A stretch of DNA of 64,000 bases from Pseudovibrio ascidiaceicola (GCF_900114245.1 NZ_FOSK01000011.1:1-64000); one strand, 5' to 3'; counted from the first letter of the stretch, positions 53,549 through 63,220 are shown. The notes: generated from the letters alone by a model not told the origin. A program made the numbers and translations.

Positions 53549-54997
53549 TTAAAGCGGTAGTCTCACAATCGCGACAAGGCCTTTTTCCTCGCCATTTTCA
53601 AGACGAATAGTACCGCCTTGCGCATGAATGATGCTGCGTGTGATAGCAAGGCCCAGACCAATGCCGCCGGTCTGTTCATTCCTGGATTCCTCCAGACGAA
53701 CAAACGGCTCAAAAACGTCTTCAAGGCGGTTCTGCGGGATGCCCGGACCTTTGTCTGCGATACGCACCTCAGCATGAGCCTCATCAATCAGGAAGGAGAC
53801 ATCAGCCTCCTCACCATAACGGATCGCATTGCCAATCAGGTTCTGGAAGGCGCGTTTAAGTGACATTGGACGACACTTCAGCACAACCCGGTTTTGCGCC
53901 TCAACGCTCACATGGTTGCCCATGTCCTCCTGATCATTGGCGATGCTCTCCAGCAAACCACCAAGGTCTACGGAACGCAGTTCTTCCTGCTTGGAATCCT
54001 CACGGGTAAAGGCAAGCGTTTCCTCCACCATCGCCTGCATTTCATCCAGCGTGGCGATCATGCGTTCCCGGTCTTCGTCATCATCAATAAACTCGGCCCG
54101 AATGCGTAGCGAGGTGATCGGAGTACGCAAATCATGACTGATTGCGGCCAGCATGCGAGTACGGTCAGAAATAAACCGCGTCAAACGCTCCTGCATCTGG
54201 TTAAACGAGCGCGTCACAGCCCGTACCTCAGCTGGTCCCGCTTCTTTCAGCGGCTTCGCATCTGCACCACGACCAAGGTCATTGGCAGCAGCTTCCAGCG
54301 TTCGAAGCGGCTTCGTCAGGCGGTAAACAGAGACCCAGATGATCAGGATGGTCAGCAAAGCCATAATGACGATCGGCAGCAATATCGGCACAAATGAAGG
54401 TTTCGGAAGCCGGAAGTTGCTCTCGATGTTGAGCCACTGGCCATTCTTCAGCTCAATGGCAGCAAAGAGCTGAACGCCTTTTAGAGAAAACCAGCGGTAT
54501 TTTTTGAAATAATCATCCCGTCGGTCATGCATCGCCTGCATGGAACCATGAGAAGTCCGCTCACGTCCTTCTGGAGGCGGAGAGGATCGATCACGCCACT
54601 TCTCTTCTTGAAAGCGCTCATTGTAGATAACGGCAACACGGGCCTGCCGGTCATGATCCAACTTGCGCTTCAGGTAGTCGGCAAGCCGAGCCTCCATGCT
54701 TTCATCACCACCCATTTCGGCCACAACGGGAGTATCGCCAATGCTAAAGCGGGTGCGGGTGTTGGAGACCGTGCGCAGAACCTGCTTTTGTAAGCGCGGC
54801 GGCGTGGCTTCTAGCAGCTTCACCACATTGGCTGTGCGCCAAAGAGCATTGTCGCGAGCAAGGTTGGCAAGAGCATATTGACGCTCGCGACCCAGCAGCA
54901 CAAAGCTGACGATCTGCGAGAAAATAAGCGCTGCCAGCAGCAACAGGATAAGCTGAGGGGCAAGACGGCGCGGGATCAGTTTACCAAGAAACTTCAT
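53549..54997 (-). CDS. EnvZ-like sensor histidine kinase
   Basis: 482 aa. TM1 at about 14-36, a periplasmic sensor of about 165 residues (rich in Arg/Asp/Glu, with RSSPPPEGRERTSHGSMQAMHDRRDD), TM2 about 203-224, a HAMP domain (YRLTKPLRTLEAAANDLGRG), the H-box AAISHDLRTPITSLRIRAEF with His288, N-box NLIGNAIRYGE, G boxes ADKGPGIP and GGIGLGLAI. The gene overlaps its response regulator by 4 bp. The highly charged sensor could bind cations. Confidence 0.93.
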   Translation of the reverse strand: MKFLGKLIPRRLAPQLILLLLAALIFSQIVSFVLLGRERQYALANLARDNALWRTANVVKLLEATPPRLQKQVLRTVSNTRTRFSIGDTPVVAEMGGDESMEARLADYLKRKLDHDRQARVAVIYNERFQEEKWRDRSSPPPEGRERTSHGSMQAMHDRRDDYFKKYRWFSLKGVQLFAAIELKNGQWLNIESNFRLPKPSFVPILLPIVIMALLTILIIWVSVYRLTKPLRTLEAAANDLGRGADAKPLKEAGPAEVRAVTRSFNQMQERLTRFISDRTRMLAAISHDLRTPITSLRIRAEFIDDDEDRERMIATLDEMQAMVEETLAFTREDSKQEELRSVDLGGLLESIANDQEDMGNHVSVEAQNRVVLKCRPMSLKRAFQNLIGNAIRYGEEADVSFLIDEAHAEVRIADKGPGIPQNRLEDVFEPFVRLEESRNEQTGGIGLGLAITRSIIHAQGGTIRLENGEEKGLVAIVRLPL

Positions 54998-55722
54998 GCA
55001 GTGACTTCTTTGACTTCACCGGTAAAGGTGTAACCGCCCCCCCAGACAGTCTTGATCAATTCCGGATTTTTGGGATCAATCTCGATCTTCCGGCGCAGCC
55101 GGGAAACCTGATTGTCGATGGACCGGTCAAACACACCCAGTGACCGGCCAGAGGTCAGATCAAGCAGTTGCTCGCGGGACAACACCACGCGAGGTCGCTT
55201 CAAAAACGCCAGCAGCAGCTGAAACTCACCGGAAGACAGCGGGACGCTCACATCTTCCGGATCAATCAGTTCACGCCGCGCTGTATCCAGAACCCAGCCG
55301 TTAAACGCCAGTTTTTCTGTATCGATGGGGTCACGTTCCCGCGGAACACTGGTGGCACGGCGCAGCACAGCGCGGATGCGGGCCAGCAGCTCACGCGGAT
55401 TAAAGGGCTTGGTCACATAATCATCTGCACCAATCTCAAGGCCAACAACACGGTCTGTATCTTCAGCCATTGCTGTCAGCAGGATCACAGGTGCCTGATT
55501 GGTTTCCACCAGATGCCGGCAGAGCGATAAGCCATCTTCGCCCGGCATCATGATGTCCAGCACCACCAGATCAATCGAGGAGTTCCTCAGAGCCTTACGT
55601 GCAGCGGCTGCACTTTCTGCCACGGTCGTACGCATATTATTCTTCGTCAGATAACGGGCAAGGCTCTCCCGAATATCCCGATGATCATCGACGATAAGAA
55701 TATGTGCTGTACTCTGAGACAT
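54994..55722 (-). CDS. OmpR-like response regulator
   Basis: 242 aa. Receiver domain: acidic pair in ILIVDDHRD, phospho-acceptor Asp56 in LVVLDIMMPGEDG, Thr/Lys in ILLTAMAEDTD and YVTKPFNPREL. C-terminal winged helix: VPLSSGEFQLLLAFLKRPRVVLSREQLLDLTSG, then IDNQVSRLRRKIE and KTVWGGGYTF. First gene of the pair with the kinase; divergent, across 273 bp, from the EF-hand gene, a probable target. Confidence 0.94.
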   Translation of the reverse strand: MSQSTAHILIVDDHRDIRESLARYLTKNNMRTTVAESAAAARKALRNSSIDLVVLDIMMPGEDGLSLCRHLVETNQAPVILLTAMAEDTDRVVGLEIGADDYVTKPFNPRELLARIRAVLRRATSVPRERDPIDTEKLAFNGWVLDTARRELIDPEDVSVPLSSGEFQLLLAFLKRPRVVLSREQLLDLTSGRSLGVFDRSIDNQVSRLRRKIEIDPKNPELIKTVWGGGYTFTGEVKEVTA

Positions 55723-55995
55723 GCATCCTCGCTTGAGTCCCGTCTCTCATGGCAGATGAAAGACCATATAGTATGCGATGCCTAACTTATGCCGTATTCC
55801 CGGGACCAGCGAAAGGTTCTCGGCATCCAAAAATGTATCAAACTGTCCCAACCCGATACTCTGGTAAATCCTGTGACAAAACAACGTGTTTTCTGGTGTA
55901 GTTTTGCGACACTTCGCTCCTACCTTCTGTTTATCGAAGCACACTCACACAAACCTTCCCCTCGTTTTAGGCTTTGATTTTTAGGAGAACACGAC

Positions 55996-57003
55996 ATGAT
56001 GAATTTCAAAACTATTATGGCTGGCTCTGTAGCTGCATTGATTGCTGGTACCGCTCTGTCTCCTGCCATGGCTGCTCCGGGTTTTGGCGGAAGCTTTGGC
56101 AAGAAGATGTCTTCCCAGTTCTTTACAAATTTTGACGCAAACAAAGACGGCTCTGTCACCGCTGCTGAAATTGAAACAAAACGCAAAGCAGACTTTGCAA
56201 AAGCAGACACAGCTGGCGACGGCGCAATCACTCTGGAAGAATGGAAAGTCTTTGCAGCAGATCGCTCATCCGAGCGCAGCAAAGACCGTTCAGTCCGCAT
56301 CTTCCAGCGCTTTGACAGCGACGGTGATGGTCAGGTGACCCGCGAAGAGTTCCTTGATAAGGCAGAACGCATGACAGCGCGCATGGACAAGATGAAAAAG
56401 CGCATGGGCGACCGCATGGCCAAGATGCAGGATGGCAAGGGCGGCAAAGGCAGCTGGGGCGATGGCAAACAAGGTAAGGATGGCAAGGACGGCTGGCAGA
56501 AAGGCCCTCGCGACGGGAAACAAGCCGACGGCAAGCAAGGCAAAGGTGGCTGGGGTAATGGCCCACGCGATCAGGGTATGATGAGCTTCGGCAAGCACGG
56601 TGGCAAAGGCATGCGCGGCGAAATGATGGGCGCAATGTTCGCCAAGGTTGATTTGGACAAGAACGGCAAGATCTCCAAGGATGAGCTGAACAAACTCGCT
56701 GACCAGCTCTTCGCAAATGGCCCTGTTGATCTGGCTGGTTTCAGAACCATCGCAGCCGAATTCAAAGAACCAATGTACGTGCGTTCCTTCCAGCGTCTGG
56801 ATGCTGACGGCGACCTGAAAGTGACACAGGAAGAGTTCTTTGCACCAACTGCTCAGATGATGAAACGCATGGACCGTAACAACGACGGCGTCATCACCTC
56901 CGCAGACTTCAAAAAGATGAAGAAAGACTGGCGCAAAGGCCACAAGGACCGCAAAGGTGGCCACGGTCATGGTCACGGCATGGGGCAAGGCCAGCGCGGA
57001 TAA
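55996..57003 (+). CDS. Secreted six-EF-hand calcium-binding protein
   Basis: 335 aa. Sec signal with cleavage near AMA-APG (residue 26). Six EF-hand loops: D47-E58, D71-E82, D107-E118, D219-E230, D269-E280 and D293-D304; the fifth lacks the usual Gly after its centre and the last ends in Asp. Residues about 145-205 form a Gly/Lys/Asp linker (GKGGKGSWGDGKQGKDG), and the C-terminus is His/Gly-rich (GGHGHGHGMG), which may hold other metals. GGAG lies 9 nt before the ATG. Divergent from the EnvZ/OmpR pair, so likely part of a calcium or cation response. Confidence 0.88.
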   Translation: MMNFKTIMAGSVAALIAGTALSPAMAAPGFGGSFGKKMSSQFFTNFDANKDGSVTAAEIETKRKADFAKADTAGDGAITLEEWKVFAADRSSERSKDRSVRIFQRFDSDGDGQVTREEFLDKAERMTARMDKMKKRMGDRMAKMQDGKGGKGSWGDGKQGKDGKDGWQKGPRDGKQADGKQGKGGWGNGPRDQGMMSFGKHGGKGMRGEMMGAMFAKVDLDKNGKISKDELNKLADQLFANGPVDLAGFRTIAAEFKEPMYVRSFQRLDADGDLKVTQEEFFAPTAQMMKRMDRNNDGVITSADFKKMKKDWRKGHKDRKGGHGHGHGMGQGQRG

Positions 57004-57024
57004 GCCTAACCGCTTGAGCGAATA

Positions 57025-57057
57025 AAAAAGGCGGAGCCAGTGTGCTCCGCCTTTTCT
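57025..57057. terminator. Bidirectional terminator
   Basis: Stem AAAAAGGCGGAGC (57025-57037)/GCTCCGCCTTTT (57044-57055) with 6-nt loop. T-run on the plus strand; A-run on the left gives a T-run on the minus strand for the SulP gene. Confidence 0.88.
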
Positions 57058-57079
57058 GTATCAGTTTAGGAAACCTGAA

Positions 57080-58666
57080 CTAGCTTGTGGCTGGTTTGGT
57101 CTCTTGCATCTCTGCATCATAATCAACTGCAATACCGTAATGCGGATCTTCCAGAACGGCGACCTCAACCATGCTGCCAGCTTTGTGCAGCAGGTCTTTA
57201 CAATCCGGAGATAAGTGACGCAGATGCAAGGTTTTACCAACCTGCTCATAGCGCGTTGCCAGTGCATCAATCGCTGCCAGACCGGAATGGTCCACCACGC
57301 GGGAATTGATGAAGTCAACAATCACATCATCCGGATCAGACTGAGGATCAAAGATCTCCTGGAAACCAGCAGCAGACCCGAAGAACAGCGGGCCTTCCAG
57401 CTTGTAGATCTTCTGGCCTTCAGAGTTGGTTGTTGTGTGCGCATCAATACGCTTGGACGCGTTCCACGCATAAGCCAGCGCAGAAACAATCACGCCAACC
57501 ACAACAGCAACAGCAAGGTCAGAATACACGGTCACACCAGTTACCAGCGCAATAACAATTGCATCAGTACGTGGGATCTTGTGCAGGATCTTGAAGGTGT
57601 TCCACGCAAAGGTACCAATCACCACCATGAACATCACACCAACCAGCGCCGCCAGAGGGATCTGCTCAATCAGCGAAGAGGCAAACAGAATGAAACTGAG
57701 TAAGAACAACGCTGCCGCAATACCTGCAAGACGTGTCCGGCCACCGGATTTCACGTTGATCATGGACTGACCAATCATCGCACAACCACCCATGCCGCCG
57801 AAGAAGCCAGTTACAACGTTTGCAGCACCCTGAGCAAGACACTCTTTGGAGGCGCCGCCGCGTGTATCTGTCATTTCAGAAACAAGGTTCAGCGTCAAAA
57901 GGCTCTCAATCAAACCAATCGCTGCCAAAATAACGGAGTAAGGCAGGATGATCATCAGAGTTTCCATGTTCAGCGGAACCATTGGGATGTGGAACTCAGG
58001 CAGGCCGCCAGCAATTGGAGCCAGATCACCAACGGTCTGAACGTTAAGCCCAAGGCCAATCACCAGCACAGAAACAACAACAATAGCAGCCAGTGGGGCA
58101 GGAATAGCATTGGTCAGCTTTGGCAGATACCAGATCACAGCCATGGTCAACGCTACAAGACCAAGCATAAGCGTCAGGTCCATACCTGCAAGCCAGCTTG
58201 TTGTACCGCTCACTTCATCAACGATCTGGAACTGGCCCATCTGCGCAAGAAAGATCACGATCGCAAGGCCGTTCACAAACCCAAGCATAACTGGGTGCGG
58301 TACCATGCGGATAAACTTACCCCAGCGCATCAGGCCGAAGATCAGCTGAAGGATGCCCATCAGCACAACGGTCGCAAACAGGTATTCCACGCCGTAGGTC
58401 ACCACGAGTGAGACCATAACAACGGCAAGCGCGCCGGTTGCACCAGAGATCATGCCCGGACGACCACCGAAAACAGCAGTAATAATGCCGACGATGAAGG
58501 CCGCGTACAAACCAACAAGTGGTTCAACCTGGGCAACAAATGCGAATGCAACAGCTTCTGGAACCAGAGCAAGAGCGACGGTAAGCCCGGAGAGGAGCTC
58601 AACCTTAATAGTATTGGCTGTAAAGCCAGTCTTTTCGGGCGCGTGCGCCTTCGAGGACGAATGCAA
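57080..58666 (-). CDS. SulP family anion permease with STAS domain
   Basis: 528 aa. The start is TTG 58666: GGAGGTG lies 6 nt upstream, while the longer frame to 58714 has no ribosome site. The membrane domain (about 25-400) opens VELLSGLTVALALVPEAVAFAFVAQVEPLVGLYAAF, carries TGALAVVMVSLV and GGMGGCAMIGQSMINVKSGGRTRLAG. The STAS domain (about 415-500) has VIVDFINSRVVDHSGLAAIDALATRYEQVGKTLHLRHLS. Substrates in the family are sulfate, bicarbonate or dicarboxylates; not decided here. A structured leader precedes it. Confidence 0.92.
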   Translation of the reverse strand: MHSSSKAHAPEKTGFTANTIKVELLSGLTVALALVPEAVAFAFVAQVEPLVGLYAAFIVGIITAVFGGRPGMISGATGALAVVMVSLVVTYGVEYLFATVVLMGILQLIFGLMRWGKFIRMVPHPVMLGFVNGLAIVIFLAQMGQFQIVDEVSGTTSWLAGMDLTLMLGLVALTMAVIWYLPKLTNAIPAPLAAIVVVSVLVIGLGLNVQTVGDLAPIAGGLPEFHIPMVPLNMETLMIILPYSVILAAIGLIESLLTLNLVSEMTDTRGGASKECLAQGAANVVTGFFGGMGGCAMIGQSMINVKSGGRTRLAGIAAALFLLSFILFASSLIEQIPLAALVGVMFMVVIGTFAWNTFKILHKIPRTDAIVIALVTGVTVYSDLAVAVVVGVIVSALAYAWNASKRIDAHTTTNSEGQKIYKLEGPLFFGSAAGFQEIFDPQSDPDDVIVDFINSRVVDHSGLAAIDALATRYEQVGKTLHLRHLSPDCKDLLHKAGSMVEVAVLEDPHYGIAVDYDAEMQETKPATS

Positions 58667-59038
58667 GTAGCACCTCCAATGGGATTCTTGGTACTGTTTT
58701 AAAGTAGTGGGCAAATCCTAGGCACGCACTGTGAAGTCCGTGTGAAACCAAGAGGTTTCCTGCTCAAGGACAAGAGCTATTCAGCCAGGACACCGCTAAA
58801 ATTTGAGCGGTTTTTGTCTCCCTTTTGACGCGCTTATACGGGAATATCGTCAAAAACACCATCCCCCCAACGCATAATAGCCATGCACGGGGTACGGGGA
58901 GGGATGCCTGGTGGATGTTACGACCAATGTGGCCCCTGGATTTTATCTAATGGAAAAAGTGTTGGCACACGATCTATGAGTGGGGCTTCTGTTTCCCTGA
59001 AAACGTGATATGCCTCTGCCATTGCAAGGAATTTTCAG
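58667..59038. promoter_or_regulatory. Intergenic region with structured sulP leader
   Basis: About 370 bp between divergent genes. On the minus strand, in the 170 nt before sulP, three hairpins follow one another: ACCGCT...AGCGGT (58792-58813), GCTC...GAGC (about 58765-58781) and GAAACC-TCTT-GGTTTC (58745-58760). This recalls sulfate-permease leaders of alphaproteobacteria (a sul1-like RNA), but I cannot confirm the family by eye. The part 58820-59030 shows no feature apart from the AAGGA ribosome site of the next gene. Confidence 0.35.
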
Positions 59039-59857
59039 ATGACAGTTTTAACACCATTCAAACCAAGTATTTCAGAGAGCATGCGCACCAGAATTTTGGA
59101 GCAACTGTATAAGATTGAGGCCGACAACGATGTAACGATCCTCTTTGCTATTGAAAGCGGTAGCCGTGCCTGGGGCTTTCCTTCGCCGGATAGCGACTAT
59201 GATGTGCGGTTCGTCTATACGCATAAACTGGATTGGTATCTTTCTTTAGAAGCTGGCAGAGACGTAATTGAGTTGCCGATCGACGATGAATTGGACATCA
59301 GCGGTTGGGAAATTCGTAAAGCCTTGAACTTGATGCTCAAGTCCAATCCGGTGCTGCTCGAATGGCTTCACAGCCCTATAAGGTACATTTGGCGTGACGA
59401 ATTAGTCTCGCCATTGCTTGACCTCTCAAGAGAAGCTGCAAGCCAAACACCTTGTATCCATCATTATCGAAATCTTGGATTGCGCTATTGGGAAAAATCT
59501 CACACAACTGAAAATCGCCTAAACCTAAAACGTTTCTTTTATGCGCTTCGCCCAGCACTTGCGCTTCTTTGGATTAAAGAGCACCCGACCCTCACACCAC
59601 CGATGAATGTACAGGAGTTGGCTGCAGGGCTCCCACTTTCTTCAGTTGTTTTGCACGAAATGGAATGTTTGATTACAACAAAGACCCAACTCAAAGAAAA
59701 ACATGAGTTAGAAGAGTTCCCTGAAATCGTGCAGCTTGAAGCCCTGGTATTAGATGCCTTCGAGTGGGCAAAAAACGTTGATAAATCAAAATACATCCCA
59801 AGTTCGAAGTCAAAGATTGAAGCCTACTTTCGTCAAGTGGTCATGGAAGTAAACTAG
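59039..59857 (+). CDS. RlaP-type nucleotidyltransferase
   Basis: 272 aa, DNA polymerase beta-like nucleotidyltransferase (PF10127 type). Active site: FAIESGSRAWGFPSPDSDYDVRFVY, with GS and two Asp in the D-x-D pattern, followed by a third acidic strand (DVIELPIDDELDISGWEIRKALNLMLKSNPVLLEWL). The C-terminal part is helical (RFFYALRPALALLWI). The family is tied to RNA repair or nucleotide transfer; no partner ligase or cyclase lies beside it. Its stop codon overlaps a REP-like palindrome. Confidence 0.85.
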   Translation: MTVLTPFKPSISESMRTRILEQLYKIEADNDVTILFAIESGSRAWGFPSPDSDYDVRFVYTHKLDWYLSLEAGRDVIELPIDDELDISGWEIRKALNLMLKSNPVLLEWLHSPIRYIWRDELVSPLLDLSREAASQTPCIHHYRNLGLRYWEKSHTTENRLNLKRFFYALRPALALLWIKEHPTLTPPMNVQELAAGLPLSSVVLHEMECLITTKTQLKEKHELEEFPEIVQLEALVLDAFEWAKNVDKSKYIPSSKSKIEAYFRQVVMEVN

Positions 59858-60056
59858 ATCCCGCATCAAGTGCGGGAAGACGACTGTGGGTGGCTATGAG
59901 GATTGTTTGCTCGCCCCCTCGGTGTCATCCCGGGCGAAGCGCAGCGTAGACCCGGGATCCATACTACCAGTATGAGAGGTGGGTTGAAGGTCTTTATGAG
60001 AAAGCAAGGCAAGCGGATATGGATCCCGGCTCATGGGCCGGGATGACACCGAAGGG
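59855..60056. repeat. Cluster of three REP-like palindromes
   Basis: Elements at 59855-59883 (AGATCCCGCATCAAGTGCGGGAAGAC), 59918-59961 (CTCGGTGTCATCCCGGG...CCCGGGATCCAT) and 60015-60056 (ATGGATCCCGGCTC...GCCGGGATGACACCGA). The last two are inverted to each other, GGTGTCATCCCGG to CCGGGATGACACC, over about 130 bp, and could fold into one long hairpin. Confidence 0.75.
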
Positions 60057-60771
60057 GATTGCAGGCAACCTGAAAAAACTTATCCCCCCGGCCTCAAACC
60101 GTGCCCATACTAATCCCATGCCTACGTAACGGGCTGCTGGCGGAGCGACCGTCAGTTTGTCGTAGGCTGGGCGGGGCTATTGGAAGACGTAACGCACCTT
60201 TCAGTGGTCCGGTGAACCGAACTTCAAACGTGGCCGCATGGTTTGAGGGGAAGGGCCCAGGACTATAGGGTATCACGCGGTGATAGATACTCGAGCACCG
60301 GCAGTAAAACCTGCTTTTGTGAAAGTGTCTATCAAAGACGGAGGAACTGTTTGGGCATGGAAACGTGTCTAGATAAGCCATTGTCTTTCCGGGAAACCGG
60401 CTATCGTGCCTTATAGGCAAAAGAGGCGACGTTGTTCATTACAAGAAAGCCCGGGCAAGGCGCGTAGCCAATGCCGAAGAATTAGTTTCAATAAGTAGCG
60501 CAGGTATTGCCTGCCGCCTTGCTCATCCCGACTTCCGGGAATTCTGGTTCCACACTGCATGAGAGGTCATGTGGTGCTATTGGTGCTTCTACAAACGTCA
60601 AAGCGTATTGCTGAAACTTGAGAAACGGTTTGGGCACAAAAATCCGCAATAGATGAAACCGCTTTATGTGGAAATACGCAGGAAATGCATCTAATGCAGA
60701 CTTTGCAGGATGCCGCCTAATCGTTAGCTTGTCGTCCTGCAAAGAAGCGTGTCAGGCAAGGAGCACCCCGG
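60057..60771. other. Long gene-free interval upstream of the aminotransferase
   Basis: About 715 bp without a convincing gene. The minus-strand frame 60094-60420 (108 aa) shows no family likeness. 60600-60655 faintly resembles the RPE-like repeats (GCGTATTGCTGAAAC...GAAACGGTTTGGGCAC). Several short inverted repeats occur (TATCACGCGGTGATA at about 60270-60284). I cannot assign an RNA family. Ribosome site and promoter of the aminotransferase must lie near its right end. Confidence 0.4.
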
Positions 60772-61944
60772 ATGAAACCGACAAACTCAGTATTTACCGG
60801 AATAGAAACGACGGTATTTGAGCGCATGTCGCGTCTGGCTATGGAACATCAGGCCATCAATCTGGGGCAGGGCTTCCCGGATGTAGATGGCCCGCAGGAT
60901 GTGAGACAGGTTGCTGCTGACACTTTGATGGAAGGACCAAACCAGTACCCGCCTATGTTGGGCGTTCCGGCCTTGCGACAGGCTGTGGCGGACAACAACA
61001 AGCGCTTCTATGATCTGGATGTAGATTGGCAGAGCGAAGTACTCGTCACCTCAGGCGCCACCGAAGCGCTGGCAGACAGCATCTGCGCGCTGGTTGAACC
61101 GGGCGATGAAGTCATCCTCATAGAGCCGCTCTACGATTGCTATCTCTCGCTAGTCAAACGGGCAGGCGCCACTCCGGTCTTCGTGCAGGTAACACCGCCA
61201 AATTGGGAGCTGCGTGAAGAGACACTGCGCAAGGCGTTCTCCGGCAAAACCAAAGCCATCTTGCTCAACAACCCAATGAACCCAAGCGCAAAGGTCTTTT
61301 CCACGAAGGAACTGCAACTCATTGCAGACCTGTGCCTGGAGTTTGATTGCTACGCGATCTGCGATGAAGTCTACGAGCACATCGTCTTTTCCAAGGACAA
61401 GCACAAGCCACTCATGACCCTTCCGGGGATGCGTGACCGCTGCATTCGCATCGGCTCTGCAGGCAAGACGTTTTCACTGACAGGCTGGAAAGTTGGCTAC
61501 ATCACAGCCGCCTCAAACCTGCTGGAACCAATCGCCAAGGCGCACCAGTTCATCACCTTCACCACACCGCCCAACCTGCAAAAAGCAGTCGCTTACGGTC
61601 TGAGCAAGGAAGATGACTACTATACCTCACTGGAAGACGACCTGAGAGCAAAGCGAGACCTGATCACCAAACCGCTGGAAGACATGGGCTTTAAAGTGCT
61701 GCCGTGCGAAGGCACCTACTTTGTCACCTGCGACTTCTCTCCACTTGGCTTCAAAGGCAATGACGTAGACTTCTGCCAGAAGATGGTGGAACAGGCTGGG
61801 GTCGCAGCTGTCCCAATCTCGGCATTTTATGGCACCGAAGGCCCGCAAACATTCGTCCGGTTTTGCTTCTGCAAAAAGGACGAAGTCCTGCAAGAAGCAC
61901 TGGGCCGTTTGCGTGCATGGATGGGAGAACTGGCAGTTTCCTGA
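60772..61944 (+). CDS. Class I aminotransferase (kynurenine/methionine aminotransferase-like)
   Basis: 390 aa, fold-type I PLP enzyme. INLGQGFPDVDGPQ near residue 30, NQYPPMLGVPALRQAVADN, LVTSGATEALADSI, NNPMNPSAKVFS (substrate Asn), CDEVYEHIVF, PLP Lys232 in SAGKTFSLTGWKVGY, and the C-terminal FVRFCFCKKDE with the carboxylate-binding Arg. This set fits the YbdL/kynurenine aminotransferase group with broad keto-acid use. It stands before the asparaginase gene, 219 bp apart. Confidence 0.9.
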   Translation: MKPTNSVFTGIETTVFERMSRLAMEHQAINLGQGFPDVDGPQDVRQVAADTLMEGPNQYPPMLGVPALRQAVADNNKRFYDLDVDWQSEVLVTSGATEALADSICALVEPGDEVILIEPLYDCYLSLVKRAGATPVFVQVTPPNWELREETLRKAFSGKTKAILLNNPMNPSAKVFSTKELQLIADLCLEFDCYAICDEVYEHIVFSKDKHKPLMTLPGMRDRCIRIGSAGKTFSLTGWKVGYITAASNLLEPIAKAHQFITFTTPPNLQKAVAYGLSKEDDYYTSLEDDLRAKRDLITKPLEDMGFKVLPCEGTYFVTCDFSPLGFKGNDVDFCQKMVEQAGVAAVPISAFYGTEGPQTFVRFCFCKKDEVLQEALGRLRAWMGELAVS

Positions 61945-62163
61945 GAGCTCGCATCAGACGATAGACACTGCTTCTCTGATAAGCAGTTCTGGCTTTCGGG
62001 AATACGCGTAAAAATAAAGACAAATTCGCAAAAGTAGCTCTGCGTTTAAAAATAGGGTATGCAGACTACAACGAGCCGGAGCTGCTTGGTCAGGCAAGGA
62101 CGACTGACAGCCTCCCGCAGATAACCAATTGGCCTGTAATCCAACCCCTGGAAGTTTGAGTGA

Positions 62164-63186
62164 ATGGATAATCCCGTACTCGTCGAAGTGACACGCGGCA
62201 CCACAGTCGAGAGCCGTCACCGTGGTTCAATCGCTATCGTTGATGCCGATGGTAAGCTGGCATTCAGCGCAGGTGACGTGGAGCAGGGCATCTTTGCACG
62301 CTCCGCAATCAAAGCTCTTCAGGCAATTCCAATGGTGGAATCCGGAGCGGCAGAAGCCCTTGATTTTGACGATGCAGAACTGGCACTAGCCTGCGCCTCT
62401 CATAACGGCGAAGAAACCCATGCCAACTCCGCACGCATCATGCTCTTCAAAGCTGGCCTGACAGAAGAAGACCTGCTGTGTGGCGCACAATGGCCAAAGC
62501 ACATGGATGATTGCGTCGGCCTTGTGAAGACCGATGACAGCCCATGCCAGCTGCACAACAACTGTTCTGGCAAGCATGCCGGTTTCCTTGCCATGGCCAA
62601 GACCTTGGGTATTCCAACCGAAAACTACATCGACTTTGACCACCCAGTTCAGATGGAAATCCGCAACGTTTTGGAACAGATGAGCGGTGGCATTCTGGCG
62701 CGTGATGTATGCGGCACAGATGGTTGTTCCATCCCGACCTACGCCATGGACCAACAGAAAACAGCGCTGGCCTTTGCGCGCTTTGCAACAGGTGTTGGCC
62801 TCGATCCGGTCCGCGCCAGTGCAGCGGAAACGCTCTACGAGGCGTGCGTCAACGAGCCATACATGGTCGCAGGCAAAAACCGCTTCTGCACCGAGATCAT
62901 GGATATCTTCAAAGGCCGCGTCTTCGTAAAAGTTGGCGCAGAGGGTGTCTTCTGTGCAGCCTTGCCAGAGCTTGGCTTCGGCGTGACGCTGAAATGTGAA
63001 GACGGTTCCGTGCGTGGTGCTGAGGTGATGATGGCATCCACCATCAGATCGCTTCTGGATATTTCTGATGAAGAAGAAAAAGGCCTGAACGCCTGGGAAC
63101 ACCAGCAGTTGAAGAACCGCCGCGATGTTCTCGTCGGCGAAGTACGCCCTGTTGCAGACTTCAAGCGTCTTCTGAACGCCATGTGA
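62164..63186 (+). CDS. Rhizobium etli-type L-asparaginase II
   Basis: 340 aa of the AnsA/ReAV family, unrelated to the E. coli type. The Ser-Lys active-site motif FARSAIKALQ places Ser47/Lys50 as in ReAV, and the metal set is kept: Cys and Lys in HNNCSGKHAGF and Cys in VCGTDGCSIPTYAMD. Hydrolyses L-asparagine to aspartate and ammonia in the cytosol. No signal peptide. ATG 62164 follows a GTTTGAGTGA stretch without a strong ribosome site. Confidence 0.92.
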   Translation: MDNPVLVEVTRGTTVESRHRGSIAIVDADGKLAFSAGDVEQGIFARSAIKALQAIPMVESGAAEALDFDDAELALACASHNGEETHANSARIMLFKAGLTEEDLLCGAQWPKHMDDCVGLVKTDDSPCQLHNNCSGKHAGFLAMAKTLGIPTENYIDFDHPVQMEIRNVLEQMSGGILARDVCGTDGCSIPTYAMDQQKTALAFARFATGVGLDPVRASAAETLYEACVNEPYMVAGKNRFCTEIMDIFKGRVFVKVGAEGVFCAALPELGFGVTLKCEDGSVRGAEVMMASTIRSLLDISDEEEKGLNAWEHQQLKNRRDVLVGEVRPVADFKRLLNAM

Positions 63187-63220
63187 TACAAGGCAGGAGT
63201 TTCATCTCCTGCCGCCTCAT

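Noticed and set aside
60094-60420. 108-aa minus-strand frame
   Set aside because: No motif or ribosome site; Ser/Pro/Arg/His-rich make-up fits chance reading of non-coding DNA.
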